Shown piece after piece: positions 47,353-55,723 of a stretch of DNA of 64,000 nucleotides. The DNA comes from Deltaproteobacteria bacterium (GTDB lineage Bacteria; Myxococcota_A; Polyangia; Polyangiales; Houyiibacteriaceae). The stretch spans positions 1 to 64,000 of the forward strand of contig JAEPMI010000002.1 in NCBI GenBank assembly GCA_017644045.1. The letters run 5' to 3'. Position numbers and translations under genes: made by a program. Position 1 is the first letter of the stretch, and each line of letters begins with the position of its first letter. A model generated the notes under the pieces. It saw only the letters and a list, made by a program, of their open reading frames with translations. It was not told the origin of the DNA and searched no databases.

Positions 47353-48729
47353 ATGCGGGTGTTTTCACGACAGGTCGTCCTGGGGGGCCACCCCTATCGG
47401 ATCGGTCCAGCCACGGTGGAGATCGAGGGGAGCCGGATCGTCGGCGTCTCCGAGGGAGCGCGGACTGGGGAGGTCGACCTGGACCTGGGTGACAAGCTGG
47501 TCAGCCCGGCGTTCGTGGATCCCCACACCCACGTCGCGCTGCACGCGTTGCGGGGCATCGGGTTCGCACAGACCGATGGCAACGTCGTCGAGGATCTCTT
47601 CTATCGCTTCGAGCGATTGCTGAGCGCCGAGGACATCGCGGCGTTCGCGCGTATGGGTGCGTACGACCGGTTGTTGAGTGGCGTTGGTCTGGTGTGGGAC
47701 CACTACTTCCACGGCGAGGCGATCGCGCGCGCGCTGGCCGAGCTGCCGATGACCGCGGTGATCGCGCCGACGCTGCAGGATCTCGACGGGCCGGGAGTGG
47801 ACCGCTGGGAGGCGGAGCTCGAGGCGACGATCACGATCGCGCGGGATGCGGGGTTGGCGGAGCGTGGGATCGTCGCGGCGCTCGGTCCGCACGCGACCGA
47901 CACGGTGAGCGAGTCGCTCTGGGAGCGGGTGCTCGACGAGCACGATGCGCTGGGCGTGCCCATTCACGCGCACCTGGCGCAGTCGGTCGAGGAGGCCGAG
48001 CGGGCGCGGGACCGACACAACCGGAGCTGTGTGGGGTGGCTTCGGGACTTGGGCGTGCTGGAGGTACCGGCCGTGTTCGCGCACGCGCTCTTCGTGAACA
48101 GCGAGGAGCTCGAGTCGTTCGATGAGCGGCACACGTTGATCGCGTGTCCGCACGCGCAGCTGCACTTTGGATTCCCGGCGCGAATCGATCTGTGGCAGCG
48201 CGCGGGTGTGCGCTGGGGCGTCGCGACGGATGCGGCGGCGAGCAACGACTCGTGCTCGCTACGCGAGGAGCTGCGCTACGCGGCCGGGTTCGCGACGGCG
48301 CCGGCGAGCTTCTCCGATGCGTACGCGGCGTTCCTGCATCAGACGGGCGATGCGCGGGGCGTGTGGCGGGCGCGGACGCGAGCGCGGCACGTGCTCGAGG
48401 AGGCGACCCCGGCGGGGCTGCTGCACAAGGTGTGGGGGTTCGCCGGCGGGCTGCATCGCGGGTTGCGTGCCGGGGTGATCGCGGAAGGCGCGTTGGCCAA
48501 CCTGGCCGTGTGGGACCTGGAGGACGTGTCGGTGTGGCCGGCGCACGATCCGCTGGCGGCGCTGGTCTATGCGGACGCCGAGCATGCGCTGCACGCGATG
48601 ATCGTGGCCGGGCAGGTGGTCGGGACCCCGGGCGACCTTCGTCGGTCCATTGTCACCAGTGACACGTTCCGCGCACATCGGGCGGAGGCGAACGATCGCC
48701 TCGGTCGGCTCCTGGCACAGCTCGACTGA
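47353..48729 (+). CDS. Amidohydrolase-family deaminase (guanine/S-adenosylhomocysteine deaminase-like)
   Basis: 458 residues from the ATG at 47353 (a GTG at 47332 is also in frame). Metal ligands: DPHTH (His58, His60), HAHLAQS, HALF and ATDAAASNDS; the C-terminal beta domain returns with GVIAEGALANLAVWDLED. This is the TrzN/SsnA/MtaD branch acting on amino-substituted purines or triazines. It probably deaminates a purine; the substrate cannot be fixed from sequence. The 230-base gap upstream shows only the kinase-side hairpin. Confidence 0.85.
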   Translation: MRVFSRQVVLGGHPYRIGPATVEIEGSRIVGVSEGARTGEVDLDLGDKLVSPAFVDPHTHVALHALRGIGFAQTDGNVVEDLFYRFERLLSAEDIAAFARMGAYDRLLSGVGLVWDHYFHGEAIARALAELPMTAVIAPTLQDLDGPGVDRWEAELEATITIARDAGLAERGIVAALGPHATDTVSESLWERVLDEHDALGVPIHAHLAQSVEEAERARDRHNRSCVGWLRDLGVLEVPAVFAHALFVNSEELESFDERHTLIACPHAQLHFGFPARIDLWQRAGVRWGVATDAAASNDSCSLREELRYAAGFATAPASFSDAYAAFLHQTGDARGVWRARTRARHVLEEATPAGLLHKVWGFAGGLHRGLRAGVIAEGALANLAVWDLEDVSVWPAHDPLAALVYADAEHALHAMIVAGQVVGTPGDLRRSIVTSDTFRAHRAEANDRLGRLLAQLD

Positions 48730-48808
48730 CGCGGTGCGTCGGCCGCTGCGGGAGCCACACTCGGGGGTCGTTCCCTTTTGTCTCTGGTCCGTGGCACCAT
48801 GGAGGTCG

Positions 48809-49381
48809 ATGCAACCCTCCGGCGCGTTCCTGCTCGCGGCCACTTCGGAGAGCCCCGCGGCTCACCGAGAGGCCCTCGTGCTGGTGGCCGTGCACGGCAA
48901 GGAGGGGTCGCTGGGGTTCTTGCTGAACCAGGCGACGGATCGAACGCTGGTGTCGGCGCTCGATCGCTTTGGCATCGAGACTCGTGGCATGGGCATGCCC
49001 GCGCTGCTGCCCGAGCCACAGGTCGGCCGCGGTGGTGGGGTGCGGCCAGATGTGGCGTGGTTGCTCTTCGACGCACGGAAGAACGACGAGCTCCCGGAAG
49101 ACAGCTGCCTGCTGAGCGCGGGCGTGGGCGTGACGGCCTCGCCCGATGCCGTGGTGGACATGCTGGAGCAGCAGCACCGGCTGTTGTTCCTGTTCGGCCA
49201 CCTGACCTGGGAGCCCGGGGCGCTCGATCGGGAGATCGAGAGCGGCCAGTGGCTGCGGACGCCCGTGGATCCCGCTCTGGTCTTCGACCGCCCGCTCGGC
49301 AGCCGCTGGACCGACGCCGTCTGCGGCACCCTGGGGGTGACCCGACCGTGGTTGGGCGAGCCCCGCTTCATGAACGCCTGA
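48809..49381 (+). CDS. UPF0301 / AlgH (YqgE) family protein
   Basis: 190 residues; the ATG at 48809 has GGAGG 3 bases upstream of TCG-ATG. Typical AlgH start (PSGAFLLAATSE), GSLGFLLNQAT and HLTWEPGALDREIESGQWLRTP, the block that ends most family members. No known catalytic site. Members are linked to gene regulation or envelope functions in other bacteria. Convergent with the ankyrin-SUFU gene. Confidence 0.85.
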   Translation: MQPSGAFLLAATSESPAAHREALVLVAVHGKEGSLGFLLNQATDRTLVSALDRFGIETRGMGMPALLPEPQVGRGGGVRPDVAWLLFDARKNDELPEDSCLLSAGVGVTASPDAVVDMLEQQHRLLFLFGHLTWEPGALDREIESGQWLRTPVDPALVFDRPLGSRWTDAVCGTLGVTRPWLGEPRFMNA

Positions 49382-49401
49382 CCGTCGAGCTGCGATGCTC
49401 G

Positions 49402-50574
49402 CTAGACTACCGGTGGACGTCGAGGGTCCAGCGCTGGTGTGAGGTTGGCGGCAGCGAGCTCGCGCATGAGCGTGTCGAGTCCCTGCTCGAGCTTCACCTT
49501 CGTCTCGGACGCATGCAGCGCGTAGCACGCGAGGACGTGAACGCGCGTGGCGCCGAGATCGAGAACGAGCGCCTCGTTCGTCGCGATGGTGTCGGGCAGC
49601 AGGAGCCACCCCGAGAGCGCGGTGGTCTGGTCGAACGGCTCCGGTGGGTCGCCGTTCGGGACCGTGTCCCCAGGTACCAACGACGTTCGGTACTCGTGGG
49701 GCAGTCGGGCGAGGTGCACGAGCTGCTCGATCGGCCAGCGCCACTGAGAGGCACCCGAGGATGAGAGCGCCTGCTCGATGTCCCAGTCCGCCGGCAGTCG
49801 CAGGCTCAGTTCGGTCAGCCGGGGCTCGGGCGCATGCCGGCTCGTGGTCTCGAGAGCGCTCATCCCAAGTGTGAAGACAGTCCACCAAGGAGCCGACGTG
49901 GATGGGGGCACGGCAGCGAGCTCGATGGGTAGCTCGCCGCCGAACCGCTCTTCTCGCCCCCCGCCTCCAAAGATGGAGTCCAACGACGCTCTGAGGGCCG
50001 GGAGGTGGGACGAATCCGGATTCCCTGATGCCGATGCCGGTCTGTGGCGAAGAACCACCTCCGAGGCCGCGCCTCCAACCTCACGGGAGGCACCGTATTG
50101 GAGCAGGAGCGCTTCGATCTCCTTGTTGCCTTTCGCTCGTGCAGTGCCGAGCGCGGTGGGGAAGCCAGGATTGGCCCCATCAGGATTGGCGCCGGCCTCG
50201 AGCAACAGCCGGACGGATTCAAGGTGGCCGGCAAAGGCTGCTCTCACCAGCGGGAGGCCCAGAGTTGGGTCGGCGCCCGCCTCCAGCAAGCACTCGACAG
50301 CCTCCGACCCACCCATTCCCGCCGCCAACTCGAGTAGGGTGCTGCCGATACCGCCCGGCTCGTCGATCTCTATCCCACGGGCCAGCATTGCGCGTAGCGC
50401 GGCCGCCTCCCCGAATCGCGCCGCCGCTTCCGCGACCTCACGACGGCCGTCATCGTCGTCGATGGCATCGAACGACTCAAGCCAGTCGCCCTCCTCCTCC
50501 CCATCGAGCCGGCGGATTGCGCTCCCGACGTGGTCCGGAGCGCCATCCGAAAGAGCCGGTGGGCTGGCCTTCAT
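49402..50574 (-). CDS. Ankyrin-repeat + SUFU-domain protein, predicted toxin immunity protein
   Basis: 390 residues, ATG overlapping the toxin stop (ATGA). Acidic N-terminus (LDGEEEGDWLESFDAIDDDD), ankyrin repeats (~55-165, e.g. LPLVRAAFAGHLESVRLLLEAGA), then a suppressor-of-fused-like domain (~230-375: FTLGMSALET, LPADWDIEQ, RWPIEQLVHLARLPHEY, GWLLLPDT). Both ankyrin and SUFU modules are known immunity folds in bacterial polymorphic toxin systems; here they are fused. Expected to bind and neutralise the adjacent nuclease. A truncated paralogue lies at 53074-53571. Confidence 0.8.
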   Translation of the reverse strand: MKASPPALSDGAPDHVGSAIRRLDGEEEGDWLESFDAIDDDDGRREVAEAAARFGEAAALRAMLARGIEIDEPGGIGSTLLELAAGMGGSEAVECLLEAGADPTLGLPLVRAAFAGHLESVRLLLEAGANPDGANPGFPTALGTARAKGNKEIEALLLQYGASREVGGAASEVVLRHRPASASGNPDSSHLPALRASLDSIFGGGGREERFGGELPIELAAVPPSTSAPWWTVFTLGMSALETTSRHAPEPRLTELSLRLPADWDIEQALSSSGASQWRWPIEQLVHLARLPHEYRTSLVPGDTVPNGDPPEPFDQTTALSGWLLLPDTIATNEALVLDLGATRVHVLACYALHASETKVKLEQGLDTLMRELAAANLTPALDPRRPPVV

Positions 50575-51674
50575 AGCTCGATCCCATCATAGAATGATCC
50601 GTCCCACATCTGCTGCCTAAGTTCCTCGAGTCTCGAGAAGAAGTCTCGACGGCTGCGTGACTCCTTGAGCGCGTCGTAAACGCGTTGGAGTCCGGCCTCC
50701 GAGTGAACGTACGAGTACGGGGCCGGGACCAAGTTCCGGGTGTCGTTCGCGATGTCCTCCATGCCCCAGCGACGCGCGAGCGTGCGAAGCTGGGAGGCCA
50801 ACCGACCGTTGGCTCCTCGGCTTAGTCCCTTCGGGATGATGTGGTGCCCATGGAGACTTCCCCCGGCGATTCGCCACAGCCGAGCCGGAATCTCGTCACG
50901 ATGCAGCCGGCCCATGGCCCAGACCGCCTTGTCCAACCAGCAGTTGTTGTGGACACGGACGCCTTCGTTGGTGACCGCGTACTCGTGCGAGTACTCGACT
51001 TCGAGGTTGTAGACCTCCGCCCGTCCTCGAACGGAGCGGGTGTTCGACACGAACGCAAGCCCGTCCGCGACCTGCACCGCATCTCCATGGCGAAGCTCGG
51101 CAGCGGCGACCCAGCCGCCACGACTCGGGCTGAAGATCGGATGCTCGGGGGTCGCCTCCAGTCGCTCTCCCCGACTGTCGAGCTCCAACTGGACCCGCTC
51201 GTCGACCAGGCTCCGACTTGTGGTGACCACCACGCAGCCATCCCCTTCGTCCACAGGCGGCATCGGCTCGAGCGAGAGCATGAGCGCCTCGCCAGATGCA
51301 CCGAGCACTTCCTCGTCGAGGAATACTGCATCGCCCGCATGGCGAAGCCCCCGCGACTCAAACCAACTCTGGGGTCGAGCGATCGACAGCATCGTTCGCT
51401 CAGAGCTCCGCGAGCCGCCATGTGCGAACTCCAAGCGGGCGACCCGCCAGGTGCCATCCACCTCGGTAGGCGCAGCGCAGCCGCTGTGGCTGTAGACTCG
51501 CTGACCGACCTCAACGTCCTCGATCGGTGCGAGGGACATGTCCCCCATCATCACCTCGGTTCCCTCGGCGAAACAGGCGGCCCGGGTGGCGCGAAGCGCC
51601 CCCGATGCACCGCCACCGCCTGCTGCCCCAAGGAGCATACCGTACAGCGAAGACGCGAGACAGATCCCGACCAA
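50571..51674 (-). CDS. Polymorphic toxin: Hint autoprotease + HNH/AHH nuclease
   Basis: 367 residues from a TTG at 51674. An N-terminal hydrophobic helix is followed by a Hint domain: nucleophile Cys34 (AACFAEGTEV), TPEHP at 175-179, GWVAAAELRHGD, and the closing YNLEVEYSHEYAVTNEGVRVHN. The C-terminal ~115 residues carry HHIIPK (277-282), Asn314 and His324, the AHH-type HNH/Endo VII pattern. The Hint probably releases the nuclease. The TTG has no ribosome site. An ATG at 51759 with ideal GGAGG is out of frame by exactly one base; removing one G gives MADAEPSPRERENLG. Base composition is clearly lower in GC than its neighbours. Confidence 0.82.
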   Translation of the reverse strand: MVGICLASSLYGMLLGAAGGGGASGALRATRAACFAEGTEVMMGDMSLAPIEDVEVGQRVYSHSGCAAPTEVDGTWRVARLEFAHGGSRSSERTMLSIARPQSWFESRGLRHAGDAVFLDEEVLGASGEALMLSLEPMPPVDEGDGCVVVTTSRSLVDERVQLELDSRGERLEATPEHPIFSPSRGGWVAAAELRHGDAVQVADGLAFVSNTRSVRGRAEVYNLEVEYSHEYAVTNEGVRVHNNCWLDKAVWAMGRLHRDEIPARLWRIAGGSLHGHHIIPKGLSRGANGRLASQLRTLARRWGMEDIANDTRNLVPAPYSYVHSEAGLQRVYDALKESRSRRDFFSRLEELRQQMWDGSFYDGIEL

Positions 51675-51858
51675 GATCCAACCGAGGTTGGGTGCTCGGA
51701 ATGGGTGCGTGTTCCCCAGGTTCTCGCGCTCTCGGGGAGACGGCTCGGCGTCAGCCCATCCGATGACCTCCGCTGAACCCCAGTCTAGTCCAGCAGGACG
51801 GCAAGTCTATCGGGTCACTGCGTGTCCGTCGCGCTGAGGCCATGCGACGGACGCAAGA

Positions 51859-51887
51859 AGCCCTGCTCGCCGGCGGCAAACAGGGCT
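51859..51887 (-). terminator. Hairpin downstream of the transposase gene
   Basis: 7-bp perfect stem AGCCCTG/CAGGGCT with a 15-base GC-rich loop, followed on the minus strand by TCTTGCG. Located 20 bases past the transposase stop. Confidence 0.4.
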
Positions 51888-51906
51888 CGAACCAACGCTG
51901 AGGACC

Positions 51907-52848
51907 TCAAGGTGGCGGATGACAGCGCACCCCATGGTGGACTCGCATCCACCAAGTACCGTGCGGGAAGCAGACGTCACGGTCGCCGGCGGTCCAACGC
52001 GCGAGCGCTGCATCGTAGTCAGCGTCGAATGCGCGGAACCGCTGAATCGCGGCACGGGCTGCCTCCACGTCCCCACCGGCAGCGAAGCGAGGATTCAGAG
52101 AACCGAAGTCCTGATGGCTTCGTGCACGTGCGGTGTGCTTGGTCCGAAGCACGCGACGGGCACCAGCAAAAGGTCGGCCGAGCTCCTTGCTCTTCCGAAG
52201 AGCCTCGCGCTCCAAACGCTTCACTTCGTCCTCGATCGCGCGCTGGGCGTTCTCGAGACTTCCGTAGTGGTCGATCAACATCTGCGGCATCTCGAGCCGG
52301 ACCTCACTCCACTCGGGCCAGATCGGGTTCTTGGGATCCAAGTAGAAGGGCGGGCGAGGCACCCGGACGACGCGCCGACCGATGTCTCGGGCGAGGGTCT
52401 TCGCTCCAGGCCAGTCCTTCGCGTAGCGCACCGCGCCCGCCAGTACCGGGTTCGCGATCAGGTAGGCGAGGTTTCGGACCATCGCCTTCGGAGTCAGGAG
52501 CTCGTGCTCCCCAGCCTGCGCCTTGTTGAAGACTTCCTCCGGCCAGCCACGGAACGCCTTCGTGCACATGGCCAGCAGACGATGGAAGCGCCGACGGAAA
52601 TCAGGAAGGTTGCCCTCGTTGTCCGACACCGTGGTGTGCGGATGGGTCGAGAGCAGCATGGCCGCGTGAATCGTGACGTTGAACTCCTGAGCCGCGATGC
52701 CCAGGCAGTACCAGAAGATCTGGGCCATCATCCCCGCGGGGTCCGGCGTGAACAGGTGATGGCGTCGCGTCGTGCGCCGGTCGTTACCGGTCGTGCGCCC
52801 CGCTTCCACATACCGCCGCCGCGTCATGGTGGGTGGATGAGCAAGCAT
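51907..52848 (-). CDS. Y1-type (REP-associated/IS200-like) transposase
   Basis: 313 residues from the ATG at 52848 (ATG 52827 possible). HUH-like motif as HPH (His69-Pro-His71, in LLSTHPHTTVSD), and NLAYLIANPVLAGAV, the recurrent NPVxAG block of REP-associated tyrosine transposases. The C-terminal ~130 residues are longer than usual and basic. It sits between a truncated and an intact immunity gene. No clear terminal inverted repeats were found; two direct 15-bp GGTCAGCTCGGTCCC copies lie at 52983-52997 and 52999-53013. Confidence 0.65.
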   Translation of the reverse strand: MLAHPPTMTRRRYVEAGRTTGNDRRTTRRHHLFTPDPAGMMAQIFWYCLGIAAQEFNVTIHAAMLLSTHPHTTVSDNEGNLPDFRRRFHRLLAMCTKAFRGWPEEVFNKAQAGEHELLTPKAMVRNLAYLIANPVLAGAVRYAKDWPGAKTLARDIGRRVVRVPRPPFYLDPKNPIWPEWSEVRLEMPQMLIDHYGSLENAQRAIEDEVKRLEREALRKSKELGRPFAGARRVLRTKHTARARSHQDFGSLNPRFAAGGDVEAARAAIQRFRAFDADYDAALARWTAGDRDVCFPHGTWWMRVHHGVRCHPPP

Positions 52849-53073
52849 CGGGCCGCGACGCCGGTGGTCGATTGTCTAGCTTTCCGGCGTGCTGAGATGG
52901 CGGACCGCCAAAATCCGCCGGCGGCCGCCACCTGGGTCAGCTCCGACCGGCGGCGGTCACCAGTGTCGATCGAGTCAACCTCGGTCAGCTCGGTCCCCGG
53001 TCAGCTCGGTCCCTCGAAACGGAAGACTGCCGAACGCTGATGCTCGCGATCTCGATCGGTCATCACAGGAGCT

Positions 53074-53571
53074 CTATCCAACCTCACGAGACGCACCGTG
53101 TTGGAGCAGGAGCGCCTCGATGCCTCGGTTTCCCTTCGCTCGCGCCGTACCCAGCGCGGTGGGGAAGCCGGGGTTGGCTTGATCAGGATTGGTGCCGGCC
53201 TCGAGCAGCAGCCGGACGGATTCAAGGTGGCCGGCAAAGGCAGCTCTCACCAGCGGGAGGCCAAGTGCTGGGTCGGCCCCCGCCTCAAGCAAGCACGCGA
53301 CAGCATCCGGCCCACTCATCGCTGCCAGCTCGAGAAGGGTATCCCCAAGGTCTCCAACGTGATCGACCTCGATGCCGCGGGCCAAGATTGCTCGCAAAGC
53401 GGAGACCTCACCAATTTGCGCCACTTCTTCGGCGACCTCGTGACGTCCGTCGGCATCCGCTATCGCATCAAAGGCCTCTAGCCAGTCGCCTTCCTCCTCA
53501 CCGTCGAGTCGGCGGATTGCGGTCCCGATATGGTCAGGAGCGTCACCGGGAGATGCAGGCGGAGTGGTCAT
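53074..53571 (-). CDS. Truncated ankyrin immunity paralogue (no SUFU domain)
   Basis: 165 residues, aligning almost gap-free to residues 1-167 of the intact immunity protein (e.g. LPLVRAAFAGHLESVRLLLEAG is identical). It stops at ASREVG, exactly where the intact protein continues into the linker to its SUFU domain. The DNA similarity also ends there, which points to a recombination breakpoint. It may be an orphan immunity gene that still binds a related toxin, or a decaying copy. Confidence 0.75.
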   Translation of the reverse strand: MTTPPASPGDAPDHIGTAIRRLDGEEEGDWLEAFDAIADADGRHEVAEEVAQIGEVSALRAILARGIEVDHVGDLGDTLLELAAMSGPDAVACLLEAGADPALGLPLVRAAFAGHLESVRLLLEAGTNPDQANPGFPTALGTARAKGNRGIEALLLQHGASREVG

Positions 53572-53597
53572 CGTGTCTCGTCGTCGTCCGAAACGAA

Positions 53598-53628
53598 GAG
53601 AGCCCGCCCGAATCCCGGACGGGCTCTC
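53598..53628 (-). terminator. Terminator of the second IgGFc-type lipoprotein gene
   Basis: 9-bp perfect stem GAGAGCCCG/CGGGCTCTC extended by an inner CCG/CGG, followed on the minus strand by TTCGTTTCGG. It lies 24 bases past the stop at 53652. Confidence 0.7.
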
Positions 53629-53651
53629 CGTGGTTGGGAAGTCGGACCGCC

Positions 53652-55544
53652 TCAGATGAGGAGGATCTCTTCCAGGTTCAGGCCTGCCGGGTAGGCGTAG
53701 CTCGTGAACTGGCCCATCCCGAAGACGATCACACCGAACTCGTCGCTGGCGCTCATCTGGTGGGTGCCGCCCTCGACCGGGACGATGGCGACCTCGCGGC
53801 CACCGACCGCCGAGAAGCTGCCGCTGAGGGTGCCGCCGTCGATGGTGATGTCCAGGCCGGGCGGCCGCACCACCAGCAGGAACGACTGCCCCTGGGTCGA
53901 GGCGTTGTAGCTGGTGGGCGTCACGAAGGTGTAGTCGCTTCGGTACTGCTCGCCGGGCGGGAGCACGACCATCGCGGGGTCACCGCGGTCGGCCTCCGGC
54001 ATGCTCGCGAACTGACCGACGAGGTACTGCGTGACCATGATTCCGCGGCTGCCGTTCACTCGGAAGGGCTGCGTGCTCTGGAACTCGATCCACTGGCCGG
54101 CGCCGAGCGTCGTGGTGCTGACGCCGTCCTGCGGCGGCTCGACGGTGACGTTGGTGCCATCGAACGCGGCGGTCACCCGCACGATGTTCCGGACCTGCGG
54201 CGACGACGGGTCGCCCATGGGCGCCGTGAAGTACTCGGTGCCCCAGGTCTGGAGCGGCGGCATCTGGTTCTCGAGGTGGTCACACGCCTGCGCGTTGTAC
54301 GGCACGTATGCGCAGGAGTGACCCCCGAACACGGCCACGGGGTGGTTGGCTTGAATCCGCGAGCCGGTGAGGTCGTAGTCGGTCTCGTTGCAGAACTCGA
54401 GGCCCTCTTCGTCCACCCGATCCACGAAGCCCGGCCGACCGGCAGCGCACGCCGGCGGGGTCGCGCTCACCAGATGCACGACCTCGCCACGCTCCAGCGT
54501 GAAGGTGACGGTCGTACCCGCACCCGACGCCCCGAACTTGCCCGTCGGCTCGGCCGCGACCGGGGCGGTCAGGGACACGCTCACGGTGGTGGGCTCGGGC
54601 GTCACGCCCGTGACCACGACGTACCCCGGCCACGCCCGCGAATCGCGCGTCTCCGGGATGAGCGGCGGGAACCCCGGGCTCACCACGGTCGACGACAGCG
54701 GCACGAAGCTCGACGCGATGTACTCGCCCGTGAAGGAGTGCGAGGGCAGGAGCAGCGAGGCGTCGTTGGTGAACGAGAAGTCGTCCACGGCCCCGTTGTC
54801 GTACTCGAAGGGGTTGAACTGCGCGACGGTCACCGGCCGGTCGGACACGACGCGGTACGCACCGTTCGCCGTCGCGATGCTGTCGGTGTTCCCCTCCCCG
54901 ATGCCATCGCTCATCCCCGAGACCCAGGGCAGGATGATGTCGTCGAGGCCACCCGGGGCGACGGTGGTCTCCGCGACCATGGTCGCGCCACGGAAGACCC
55001 GCACGCTCGCGGCCATGTCGTCGGGGTTCGCGACCACGACGCGGAAGTCGTAGCGGTCCGCGGTGAACTGACCGAGGTTGGCCAACGGCACGGCCCAGTA
55101 CTCGCAACCGATGTTCGACTTGTTCGCCTCCGCGGCGCCACAGTCGTCGGCGCAGTAGCCGTTCGAGCTACACGCGACGCCGTTCTCCGAGCAATCGCGC
55201 GCGGTCACGAAGCCGCTCGCGTCCGGCGCACAGACCATCGAGACCGAGCCGTCGCAGCGGCGCTGACCCGGGGTGCACGCGACACAACCCATGACCGCGT
55301 CACAGGCGCCGGGGCACTCCATCGGGTCGACCTGGCTCATGCCATCCGCACCACAGGTGTAGAAGGTGCTCCCCGCGCAGGCCGTCGTCCCGGGTGTGCA
55401 CCCGGTCATCATGCCCATGTCGACGGCGGCGTCTGGACCACCGGGACCCATGTCTCGGCCGGGTCCGACGCGATCGTCGTCACCACAGCCGACGAGCACC
55501 ACCAGAGTCAGAGAAAGAAGCGAAAGCAAGCGGCATCGCGACAT
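53652..55544 (-). CDS. IgGFc-binding-domain lipoprotein (copy 2)
   Basis: 630 residues. Signal peptide and lipobox (LTLVVLVGC), Gly/Pro/Asp/Met linker, a Cys-rich section (~45-140, with repeats such as CxxGxxxC), then the IgGFc-binding-type beta domain (~150-630: GEQYRSDYTFVTP, GREVAIVPVEGG). Same architecture as the protein at 1252-3114 and the GCGDDxRVGxGRD start is nearly identical, so the two are paralogues. Likely surface-exposed. Flanked by its own terminator, probably monocistronic. Confidence 0.8.
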   Translation of the reverse strand: MSRCRLLSLLSLTLVVLVGCGDDDRVGPGRDMGPGGPDAAVDMGMMTGCTPGTTACAGSTFYTCGADGMSQVDPMECPGACDAVMGCVACTPGQRRCDGSVSMVCAPDASGFVTARDCSENGVACSSNGYCADDCGAAEANKSNIGCEYWAVPLANLGQFTADRYDFRVVVANPDDMAASVRVFRGATMVAETTVAPGGLDDIILPWVSGMSDGIGEGNTDSIATANGAYRVVSDRPVTVAQFNPFEYDNGAVDDFSFTNDASLLLPSHSFTGEYIASSFVPLSSTVVSPGFPPLIPETRDSRAWPGYVVVTGVTPEPTTVSVSLTAPVAAEPTGKFGASGAGTTVTFTLERGEVVHLVSATPPACAAGRPGFVDRVDEEGLEFCNETDYDLTGSRIQANHPVAVFGGHSCAYVPYNAQACDHLENQMPPLQTWGTEYFTAPMGDPSSPQVRNIVRVTAAFDGTNVTVEPPQDGVSTTTLGAGQWIEFQSTQPFRVNGSRGIMVTQYLVGQFASMPEADRGDPAMVVLPPGEQYRSDYTFVTPTSYNASTQGQSFLLVVRPPGLDITIDGGTLSGSFSAVGGREVAIVPVEGGTHQMSASDEFGVIVFGMGQFTSYAYPAGLNLEEILLI

Positions 55545-55667
55545 CGCGAGAGCCCTCCTCGATAGAAACGATCATCCCCCGGCAACCCGCCGGGCGTCGG
55601 GCCAACGGCCCCCAACGCGCGCAAGCTAATCGATCCCATGGGCGGTGTCACGCCAGGGGTGTGCGAT

Positions 55668-55695
55668 GAAACCACCCGGAAACGTGGGTGGTTTC
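55668..55695 (-). terminator. Terminator of gcvPB
   Basis: Perfect 10-bp stem GAAACCACCC/GGGTGGTTTC with an 8-base loop, 29 bases past the gcvPB stop. The remainder of the 179-base gap to 55544 shows nothing further. Confidence 0.65.
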
Positions 55696-55723
55696 CCGAA
55701 AGAACCGCTGCCGGGAGCCCGCC

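Noticed and set aside
50571-51674. Intein in a host protein
   Set aside because: The Hint domain is followed by a nuclease and preceded only by a membrane helix; no extein host on either side and no homing endonuclease inside, so PT-Hint type toxin fits better.
53040-55565. 841-codon + strand frame opposite the second IgGFc-type lipoprotein
   Set aside because: Complement of a recognised lipoprotein with lipobox and domain; the frame has no motif.
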